Below, piece after piece: positions 1 to 5,363 of a stretch of DNA of 5,584 nt (its first letter is position 1; the number at the start of each line of letters is the position of its first letter). The stretch lies in NCBI GenBank assembly GCA_001828445.1, contig MHYJ01000020.1:1-5584 (forward strand). Direction: 5' to 3'. The position numbers and the translations under genes were made by a program. Below the pieces are notes generated by a model that was not told the DNA's origin, ran no database searches, and was given only the letters and a program-made list of their open reading frames with translations. This DNA is from Planctomycetes bacterium RBG_16_43_13 (GTDB lineage Bacteria; Planctomycetota; MHYJ01).

Positions 1-807
1 GACACCGGGTATGGATGTTGCCATCTCATCATTCGCTATAATACAGCCGGGTCCGTTTGTGGGGACAGTGCCGCCCAAGTATTCGACTATCGGCTTGTTG
101 CCCTGTGTATATATGAAGACACCTGCGACCTGCAATTTCTCTTCCCCACCTGCTGAGGAAATTATAGCCATTTTTACATTCTTATCTCCTTCTATTCTTA
201 TTAGCCGTTTACCGCTTAAAATAGCTATCTTATCATTTGATTTGATATGCTCCGGAACACTGTCATCGAGGGGCTTAGGGGATGCAAGATATACTTTCGA
301 GGCAAAGCGCGTCAGGAATACTGCCTCCTCGAACGCTTCCTCATTACTGCCATATACGAGGACGTCTTTTCCCTTAAAAAATGCACCATCACAAGTAGCA
401 CAGTAGCTAACGCCCTTGCCAAGGAATGTGTCCTCGCCAGAGATGAGATTACTCTTTCCCATAGCACCTGAGGCGAGTATCACAGTCCGCGTGCTATACA
501 CCTCTCCTTCAGCAGTAAATATCTTCTTTATATCGCCTTTCAAGTCAGTCCCAACCACTTTTGTTTTCTTAAACACTGCATTGAAACCTTCTGCCTGCTT
601 TATCATCCTTTCCAACAGCTCAACGCCAGTCAACTCCTCCGGCACACCCGGGTAGTTGGCTATTTTAGAAGTTATGCCAAGGGCTCCTGCCTTGCTTGAC
701 TTATCTAAGACAGCCGTCTTTAGATTTGCACGCGCTGTATATATAGCGGCAGTTGCACCGGCAGGTCCACCACCTATTATTACCACATCATAGAGTTCGT
801 TAGACAT
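1..807 (-). CDS. trxB: Thioredoxin reductase-like flavoprotein (3' end cut by window edge)
   Basis: FAD-dependent disulfide reductase that would pass electrons to thioredoxin or a similar redoxin in the cytoplasm. The visible 269 residues open with a Rossmann FAD-binding motif GGGPAG (residues 12-17), followed by NYPGVP (51-56) and the ATG-like strand ILASGA (110-115). The redox-active CxxC is CATC at 136-139, followed by DGAFF, as in low-molecular-weight TrxB proteins. The family is usually about 300-320 residues, so about 40-50 are missing, including the second FAD motif (GxFAAGD). The second nucleotide-binding site is degenerate: GSNEEA (153-158) replaces GGGDSA, and the HRRxxxR segment that holds the NADPH 2'-phosphate is replaced by LASPKPL (174-180). 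Known TrxB relatives lacking these motifs use ferredoxin, F420 or unknown donors, so the donor here is open. I chose the ATG at 807. An in-frame ATG at 828 would add seven residues but has no ribosome-binding site. The gene is divergent from the operon on the plus strand. Confidence 0.93.
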   Translation of the reverse strand, partial: MSNELYDVVIIGGGPAGATAAIYTARANLKTAVLDKSSKAGALGITSKIANYPGVPEELTGVELLERMIKQAEGFNAVFKKTKVVGTDLKGDIKKIFTAEGEVYSTRTVILASGAMGKSNLISGEDTFLGKGVSYCATCDGAFFKGKDVLVYGSNEEAFEEAVFLTRFASKVYLASPKPLDDSVPEHIKSNDKIAILSGKRLIRIEGDKNVKMAIISSAGGEEKLQVAGVFIYTQGNKPIVEYLGGTVPTNGPGCIIANDEMATSIPGV

Positions 808-830
808 ATTTTCCCATTCCTTGTCCATTT

Positions 831-839
831 AAGTATAAA
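831..839 (-). promoter_or_regulatory. Candidate archaeal TATA box for the thioredoxin reductase gene
   Basis: On the minus strand this reads TTTATACTT, close to the archaeal TATA consensus. Its centre is about 28 bases before the ATG at 807, which would give a nearly leaderless transcript. A second AT-rich candidate, TTGTATTTACA (867 to 857), lies further upstream and would leave a leader long enough to contain the weak AAGGA at 821-817. The sequence cannot decide between them. Confidence 0.35.
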
Positions 840-894
840 CAACAACCATTAGAATGTAAATACAAGTATCATCTTTGCTTTTTACCTCGTATCT

Positions 895-905
895 GGTATA
901 TTTTT
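895..905 (+). promoter_or_regulatory. Candidate TATA box for the plus-strand operon
   Basis: GGTATATTTTT is the best TATA-like element before the first operon gene. With the usual archaeal spacing of about 25 bases, transcription would begin near 925, leaving a leader of about 30 bases that includes the strong ribosome-binding site at 941-945. No clear inverted repeat or operator is visible in the 808-954 intergenic region. Confidence 0.4.
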
Positions 906-940
906 GCATTGAAGATGGTTGGAAATACGTCTCTTTAGAT

Positions 941-945
941 GGAGG
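941..945 (+). promoter_or_regulatory. Ribosome-binding site that fixes the first operon gene's start
   Basis: GGAGG lies nine bases before the ATG at 955. The reading frame is open back to a TTG at 919, but that codon has no comparable site, and this GGAGG would lie inside the longer version, so 955 is preferred. Confidence 0.75.
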
Positions 946-954
946 AAAGTAAAG

Positions 955-2637
955 ATGTATAAGCGTTTTTTTGGTGGTTCGCATACAGTAGCGAACTCCG
1001 GCTCTGAGGCACAGCCGCTATCGGAGTGGCTAACTGATAGAAACACGATAGCAATCAAACTTACGTCGCGCGATATAACAGGAGCGACAGGTTTAGGTGC
1101 TATATTCAAGAAGCAATTTGTCATACCACTAAACACGACCGGGCTATCCATATATCCAGATGGCAACTGTTACCTTCTAAAGGAGGGACAGCCCGCAGCA
1201 GGCGCCGGCGGCTTAACTCCTGATTTTAATCTACTATTAGTAAAAGATGGTGAGATAACCATTCGCGTATCCTTCACAGATATGAAAAGTATGGACAACT
1301 ATACTGTAGAGGCGGAATGTCTCCTCTCCATCTCAGTAGCCACCAATGATGCTTCAACAACAAAGGACTTCTGGAAGAAGCTATTTAACTTTCCTGGTGT
1401 GCTAAAGGTAAGTGACTTAAGAAATTTTATTGCCCCTCTTATAAAGGATAATGTAAGGAATTTCGTAGCTAAAGAACCCATATTCGCTATACACAAAGTA
1501 AATAGGACTAATGAGTTGACAGGGGACATAATGGAATGTCTCGAGCCAACATTGTTTGATGTGGGAATGCGGTTAAATACCGTTACAGAGATTAGTTTCA
1601 CATCCTCAGAATATAGCAAGGAAGTAACTGATGCCATCCATAGGGAAAACATAAAGTCCTTCCTCGGTAATGTATCCCAAAATGCCGCTATAGATAGCGA
1701 CCATATACCTATTGAGAAAGCAGAAGAGATACTCTTAGCGGCTGGGAACAAGGTAATAGTAATAGACCCGAGAAGTGGCAAAGACATAAGGCAATACGAC
1801 TTCAAGGAACAGCTACGTTCAGTGAGGATACAGGATACAGAAGATGGCAACATAATATTAGCTGGCGGCAAAAGTTCAGTATATTTAATGAATCGAGATA
1901 AGAATAATAAACCACTCGCATTTCATCTACCTAAGGATAAGTATCCAAAAGGCGGTATAAATTCTATGGCTTTGCATAAAGATTGTCTCTATGCAACGCA
2001 CTCAGAGTATGGATTAGCAAGATGGAATTTAGCCAACCAAATGATTCCTGCGGATATCTTGTTCCAAGAACTTACCTCGATAAATACAACTACCAGGTGT
2101 GCCAGTGTATCAGATGATATATTATACTTTGTGAGTGGACCAAACACCTATGCCTTAAAGTTACAAAACAAATGCTATAAACCAATAGAGTACGTCTCTA
2201 ATCTGAATAGTCCAATATCAGCTATCGCAACATCCCCGAATAAGATATTTGCCGGTATGGAGTCGGGTGAGATATTATATTGGGAGAAGGATAGACCTAA
2301 AAAACCGTCAATTATATTGAAGCTAAGAGACCCTATAATAAATATACACCTATCGAATATCTCGTCACTACCACATATTCTATATAGCTCTATGCGTTAT
2401 TCTGTAACTGCAAGGATAATAGGCCAAAGCATAGCAACATCTTTCGAGTATAACGGCACAACATTAGGAATAATAGACGCCACATCTGATATAGTTTGTG
2501 CCATAGACACGGCTGGCAGGAATCTTATTATATGGGAAACATCCTCAGCGGATAAGCCGATAGCAACCATAGATATCCGCAGGTTCTCAGAACAACCCGT
2601 ATTAGATATTTGTATAAAAAAGAAAAAGATTAGCTAA
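955..2637 (+). CDS. SPFH/band-7-like domain fused to a WD40-type beta-propeller protein
   Basis: 560 residues, first gene of the operon. Residues about 25-235 resemble the SPFH (stomatin/flotillin/band-7) plan: strands with IPLNTTGLSIYPDG (57-70) and LLLVKDGEITIRVSFTDM (93-110), a long beta segment (116-130), a helix with DLRNFIAPLIKDNVRNFV (154-171), then LEPTLFDVGMRL (196-207) leading into a last strand. SPFH proteins scaffold membrane microdomains. Residues about 259-555 form repeated beta units, with blade ends such as ARWNL (355-359), LYWEK (441-445) and IIWET (525-529); I count six or seven blades of a WD40/PQQ-like propeller, normally a protein-binding platform. No signal peptide or membrane helix is visible; the N-terminus is basic and aromatic (YKRFF). 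The stop is 11 bases before the next gene. The propeller call is fairly firm and the SPFH call tentative. Inferred role: membrane-associated adaptor for the ESCRT-III-like proteins downstream. Confidence 0.85.
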   Translation: MYKRFFGGSHTVANSGSEAQPLSEWLTDRNTIAIKLTSRDITGATGLGAIFKKQFVIPLNTTGLSIYPDGNCYLLKEGQPAAGAGGLTPDFNLLLVKDGEITIRVSFTDMKSMDNYTVEAECLLSISVATNDASTTKDFWKKLFNFPGVLKVSDLRNFIAPLIKDNVRNFVAKEPIFAIHKVNRTNELTGDIMECLEPTLFDVGMRLNTVTEISFTSSEYSKEVTDAIHRENIKSFLGNVSQNAAIDSDHIPIEKAEEILLAAGNKVIVIDPRSGKDIRQYDFKEQLRSVRIQDTEDGNIILAGGKSSVYLMNRDKNNKPLAFHLPKDKYPKGGINSMALHKDCLYATHSEYGLARWNLANQMIPADILFQELTSINTTTRCASVSDDILYFVSGPNTYALKLQNKCYKPIEYVSNLNSPISAIATSPNKIFAGMESGEILYWEKDRPKKPSIILKLRDPIINIHLSNISSLPHILYSSMRYSVTARIIGQSIATSFEYNGTTLGIIDATSDIVCAIDTAGRNLIIWETSSADKPIATIDIRRFSEQPVLDICIKKKKIS

Positions 2638-2648
2638 AATAATATATT

Positions 2649-3488
2649 ATGGTAACTGTAAATAATAGTGTCGGTGCAACCGCTAAATTAGTAGATAGGA
2701 AGACCGCAAAGTTGGCGGAAGAGAGATTTCTGGAAAGGATATCTGCCAACATTTTCAATGCCAACGGAGTATATTCTCCTCTTGATAAGAAACTATATGA
2801 TGCCTCTGATAAAAATAAGATTTGCAAAGTGATAGATATATGTTCGGAAAAGATAAAGGCGCAAATCAAAGAATTAGCTAAAACAAATCTGATGGCACTA
2901 TATGATGAGATGCCGAAAGGCAATGCGCATGTTTATGAGATAATGCACAAGGAGCTATTAGGGGCGAGAAAGCCAAAAGTCATAATAGCGGCTACTACCA
3001 TAAGCCCTATAGCGGATTTATTAAGATATGGATACTCTGCCCAACAGCTCTCCCTTGCTCATATAGACAATACTAAAAAAGTGTTGATGTCAAATACAGG
3101 TGCATTCTATTACCTATGCCTATTCTCACCGACAGGTTGGGATAATATATCGCCAAACGCACTGTCAGGTAGTAATTTCTTAATAGCACTGACAGATATA
3201 ACAGATGGTATATTTAGTACATACTTTGTAGAAGATGACAGATGGAGAAGCAACGCCTTGATATTCGACCTAAGCACTAAAGAGGAGAAGGTTGAACATA
3301 TAAAGCGTTTTGTAAATAATCATACGTTAGAACTTCTAATGGATGAACTGACAGAAGATTTTGTGGCAAATTCCCTCGGCTATGCTATAAATACTATACG
3401 AGATGCCTTTGAACTGATGGAGTTAGAGGATGACTATATAAAGATTGACAGAAATTCTAAACCTTATAGATTAACAAGGATTTATTAA
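2649..3488 (+). CDS. Unknown protein with a C-terminal winged-helix-like segment
   Basis: 279 residues; I do not recognise the family. The N-terminal ~100 residues are mostly helical and charged (helices about 13-35 and 57-86). The middle (109-210) looks like a mixed alpha/beta domain with hydrophobic strands KVIIAATTI (110-118), AFYYLCLF (152-159) and FLIALTDI (177-184), then a WRSNALIFDLS strand (199-209). The end (226-279) fits a winged helix: helix ELLMDEL, helix through VANSLGY, recognition-type helix TIRDAFELME (249-258), and a beta wing DDYIKID...YRLTR. Such domains bind DNA or, in ESCRT systems, mediate protein contacts. No catalytic motif, signal peptide or membrane helix is seen. 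The ATG at 2649 has in-frame stops just upstream at 2631 and 2640 and no Shine-Dalgarno site, so translation may be coupled to the gene before it. It is not CdvA-like: no PRC-barrel plus coiled-coil pattern is apparent. Confidence 0.85.
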   Translation: MVTVNNSVGATAKLVDRKTAKLAEERFLERISANIFNANGVYSPLDKKLYDASDKNKICKVIDICSEKIKAQIKELAKTNLMALYDEMPKGNAHVYEIMHKELLGARKPKVIIAATTISPIADLLRYGYSAQQLSLAHIDNTKKVLMSNTGAFYYLCLFSPTGWDNISPNALSGSNFLIALTDITDGIFSTYFVEDDRWRSNALIFDLSTKEEKVEHIKRFVNNHTLELLMDELTEDFVANSLGYAINTIRDAFELMELEDDYIKIDRNSKPYRLTRIY

Positions 3489-3494
3489 AAGGAG
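3489..3494 (+). promoter_or_regulatory. Ribosome-binding site of the 214-residue gene
   Basis: AAGGAG starts immediately after the stop codon of the previous gene and lies five bases before the ATG at 3500. It supports both that start and continuous translation along the operon. Confidence 0.8.
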
Positions 3495-3499
3495 CCAAT

Positions 3500-4144
3500 A
3501 TGCTCGAAAGAATAAAGAAACTGCTCGGACTTAAATCCGTTCCGGAAGAAGTTACACCACTATATAAGGGGGCAAGAAACGAGAAAGAGGCACTATTTTT
3601 ACTGAGGGAAGCTCGCCGCCGTGATGAAGGCAGACGCAGACGCGCCATCCAAGACCTTGAACTCCTCGATAAGATAGAGTCGCAGCTAATAAATCAGGGT
3701 AAGAAAGAGGGCTCTGAAAATAAAAAACGTATAATAGCTAAAAAGATTAAGGAGGTTAGATGGAAAGCCAAAGACATAAACCACAAAATAGATAATATCT
3801 ACAACAAGCGAATCAAGGTCTTCAACGAACATATACAGTCCCTTGAGACACTCATTGACATAGAGGATGTAACGTTACCGGACGAAAGGGCAATAGAAAA
3901 CCTCGCTATAAAGGCAAAAGAGAAATTGGATGAACTCGATAAAGTAACAGAATTGTCGGATGGTATCTCGAAAGCTACAGAGTCCACCGCCATAGATGAC
4001 GAGGAAAAAGAGATATTGGCGGAATTCGAAGAAGAGGCAGACCTCGAGATAGCACGGGAGGAATTAAATACAGATGCACCAATAAGGAAAGAAGAAAAGG
4101 CAAAAGAAAAGAAGAAAAAAGAACCCGAACAAGAAATTGAATAG
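3500..4144 (+). CDS. ESCRT-III (Snf7/CHMP/CdvB)-like helical protein
   Basis: 214 residues, almost wholly helical and strongly charged. It follows the ESCRT-III plan: a short amphipathic N-terminal helix (MLERIKKLLGLK, 1-12) that could insert into membrane; a basic long hairpin (about 28-118) with an Arg cluster RRRDEGRRRR (39-48), a turn at GKKEGSENKKR (67-77) and a second helix to about 118; then an acidic C-terminal half (120-190). In that half, KLDELDKVTELSDGISKA (142-159) followed by DDEEKEILAEFEEEADLEI (166-184) closely resembles the CHMP segment that ends in 'EDEL..ELEEL'. The last 20 residues are a Lys/Glu tail (196-214). Opposite charges on the two halves are typical of autoinhibited ESCRT-III subunits, which polymerise on membranes to bend or cut them. 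No clear MIM1 or MIM2 motif is seen. The family call rests on pattern, not alignment; a generic coiled coil or PspA/Vipp1 relative is the alternative. It lies 11 bases after the previous gene. Confidence 0.85.
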   Translation: MLERIKKLLGLKSVPEEVTPLYKGARNEKEALFLLREARRRDEGRRRRAIQDLELLDKIESQLINQGKKEGSENKKRIIAKKIKEVRWKAKDINHKIDNIYNKRIKVFNEHIQSLETLIDIEDVTLPDERAIENLAIKAKEKLDELDKVTELSDGISKATESTAIDDEEKEILAEFEEEADLEIAREELNTDAPIRKEEKAKEKKKKEPEQEIE

Positions 4145-4147
4145 GAG
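4143..4147 (+). promoter_or_regulatory. Ribosome-binding site overlapping the upstream stop codon
   Basis: AGGAG shares two bases with the TAG stop (4142-4144) of the 214-residue gene and lies five bases before the ATG at 4153. The overlap suggests that ribosomes pass directly from one ESCRT-III-like gene to the next. Confidence 0.8.
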
Positions 4148-4152
4148 AATTT

Positions 4153-4737
4153 ATGTCTATACTATCAAAATTGTTTAATAGGAAGAGCGCCAAAAAGGTG
4201 TCAGTCGAGGAACTTCGACTCGAGGAGAAGAAACTGGAAATTAGGGAAAATCAGAGCATAAACAAGATAGAAAAACTCGACAAGGAACGACAGGATCTTT
4301 TCAATACCGGGTCAAAGACGAAATCCCCTGCCCGCCGCAGGATATACGCCCGCAGGTTCACAGAACTATCTAAACGTATAAGTATGCTCGAGAGAGACCT
4401 ATCTCACACAATAAAGGAGCTTATGACTGTAAACCGCCTGCGGCACATCTTTGAAAAAGAAAAGGCGGGACCACGCGGGCTTAAAGTATTAGAAAATATG
4501 AATGAAGAAAAACTCTCTAATCTCCTCTCTATGCTCGAAGATGATAAGATATCGGAGGGTACCTACGTGCAAAAGCTCGACACACTACTTGGTATTGCAA
4601 ACGAACCCGCCTACGAAGTAGATGCAGGTATAGGTGATGAGGGTATGGAGGTGCTTAAAACATGGGAGGCGATGGACGACACCATAGACAGTAACTACGT
4701 TGCAAAAAATAAAGAGAAAAGTTCTGATATAATATAA
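4153..4737 (+). CDS. ESCRT-III-like helical protein, tandem paralogue A
   Basis: 194 residues, helical and charged. Layout: amphipathic N-terminal helix MSILSKLFNRK (1-11); long charged helix (about 17-51, containing ENQ at 32-34); a hairpin turn at TGSKTKSPARRR (52-63); a second basic helix through ARRFTELSKRISMLERDL (66-83) to about 103; then a shorter, more acidic C-terminal part with LEDDKI (128-133), a helix ending in KLDTLL (141-146), a linker, and the motif GDEGMEVLKTWEAMDD (161-176). The long basic hairpin followed by short acidic helices is the ESCRT-III plan. It shares KSPARRR, LERxL, LEDDKI, KLxTxL and WExMD with the next gene, so the two arose by duplication. Shared features with the 214-residue protein are only the overall plan and a G-K-rich turn. 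No MIM1 or MIM2 motif is visible near the end. Likely role: filament subunit in membrane remodelling, acted on by the MIT protein downstream. Confidence 0.87.
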   Translation: MSILSKLFNRKSAKKVSVEELRLEEKKLEIRENQSINKIEKLDKERQDLFNTGSKTKSPARRRIYARRFTELSKRISMLERDLSHTIKELMTVNRLRHIFEKEKAGPRGLKVLENMNEEKLSNLLSMLEDDKISEGTYVQKLDTLLGIANEPAYEVDAGIGDEGMEVLKTWEAMDDTIDSNYVAKNKEKSSDII

Positions 4738-4749
4738 TTCCTTTTAATC

Positions 4750-4754
4750 GGAGG
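4750..4754 (+). promoter_or_regulatory. Ribosome-binding site of tandem paralogue B
   Basis: GGAGG lies five bases before the ATG at 4760, inside the 22-base gap between the two paralogues, the longest gap within the operon. A short pyrimidine run (TTCCTTTT, 4738-4745) precedes it, but there is no convincing terminator. Confidence 0.8.
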
Positions 4755-4759
4755 CAAAA

Positions 4760-5362
4760 ATGGGACTATTGGACTTGATACGAAGAAAGAAGAAGGTGGA
4801 CACATTATCACTCGATAGTATAAAAAGAGAAGAATTGAAACTTACAGTGGCAGAGAATCAGAAACTCTCACAACTCGAAAAACTCGAAAAAGAGAAAAAA
4901 GAGAAAGAGGACATATTCTCCAAAGGGCTAAAGATAAAGTCCCCCGCACGTAGGAGACAGCTCGCCCGACTCTACGAGGCACGCTCCCGCAATGTAGGAG
5001 TACTCGAACGTGAGTTAGCACTCCTTTCGAAAGAGATAACTACCACCTCTGCTATACGTTTAGCCGTAGAACGAAAACAAATGAAACGGGAAGGTGTCGC
5101 AAAACTCCTATCCAGAATAAGTGAAGCAGACCTCGTAAAAATACTCGAAGATGACAAAATTACCAGCGAGGCATACCTTGAGAAACTGAATACTATATTG
5201 AGCACAATAACCGAAGACGCCTCAAGCATAATCTCAGAGATAGGAACGGAAGGACAGGAGATAATGCGTGTCTGGGAAAAGATGGACGAAGGCGAAATAG
5301 AGAGCGTAGAGGATGGTATAAAAGAGGCAGAAAAGGCAGTAAAAAAGACGGAGTTAGAATAA
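4760..5362 (+). CDS. ESCRT-III-like helical protein, tandem paralogue B
   Basis: 200 residues, the duplicate of the preceding gene. Layout: amphipathic N-terminal helix MGLLDLIRRKKK (1-12); long helix about 18-53 with ENQ at 32-34; turn KGLKIKSPARRR (55-66); basic second helix through VLEREL (81-86) to about 108; then ADLVKILEDDKI (123-134), KLNTIL (142-147) and GTEGQEIMRVWEKMDEG (162-178). Relative to A it has three extra residues in the first helix, in a low-complexity K/E stretch (44-51), and a longer acidic tail ending in a helix EDGIKEAEKAVKK (184-196). As in A, no classical MIT-interacting motif is obvious. Having two close paralogues plus a third divergent subunit recalls eukaryotic and archaeal ESCRT-III sets in which different subunits co-assemble. 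Its stop is one base from the start of the MIT gene, implying coupled translation and a shared pathway. Confidence 0.87.
   Translation: MGLLDLIRRKKKVDTLSLDSIKREELKLTVAENQKLSQLEKLEKEKKEKEDIFSKGLKIKSPARRRQLARLYEARSRNVGVLERELALLSKEITTTSAIRLAVERKQMKREGVAKLLSRISEADLVKILEDDKITSEAYLEKLNTILSTITEDASSIISEIGTEGQEIMRVWEKMDEGEIESVEDGIKEAEKAVKKTELE
4871..4910 (+). repeat. Short imperfect tandem repeat inside paralogue B
   Basis: Two copies of AACTCGAAA are followed by AGAGAAAA/AGAGAAAG copies, coding for LEKLEKEKKEKE (39-50). The paralogue next door has three fewer codons here, so repeat slippage could explain the length difference. Confidence 0.5.
5350..5353 (+). promoter_or_regulatory. Candidate ribosome-binding site of the MIT gene
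   Basis: GGAG lies inside the last codons of paralogue B, ten bases before the ATG at 5364. The spacing is at the long end, and the start is one base after the upstream stop, so re-initiation probably helps. Confidence 0.45.
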
Positions 5363-5363
5363 A

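Noticed and set aside
11..655. Plus-strand open frames opposite the thioredoxin reductase gene
   Set aside because: They lie antisense to a gene with intact family motifs, have no family resemblance, and carry no ribosome-binding site.
808..828. An in-frame ATG at 828 for the thioredoxin reductase
   Set aside because: It would add only MDKEWEN ahead of a start typical for the family, has no Shine-Dalgarno site, and overlaps the region just after the best TATA box. It is kept only as an alternative.
919..954. A TTG start at 919 would extend the first operon protein by 12 residues
   Set aside because: There is no ribosome-binding site before it, whereas the ATG at 955 has GGAGG nine bases upstream.
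1299..1871. A 190-codon minus-strand open frame inside the SPFH-propeller gene
   Set aside because: Its product is serine- and leucine-rich, as expected of an antisense shadow, and the plus-strand gene is clearly coding throughout.
2649..3488. CdvA, the usual partner of archaeal CdvB and CdvC
   Set aside because: No N-terminal PRC-barrel or long central coiled coil is seen; the middle of the protein looks alpha/beta and the end looks like a winged helix.
4738..4759. A terminator between the two paralogues, suggested by the TTCCTTTT run
   Set aside because: The pyrimidine run is short, interrupted and not preceded by a hairpin, and a strong ribosome-binding site follows at once.
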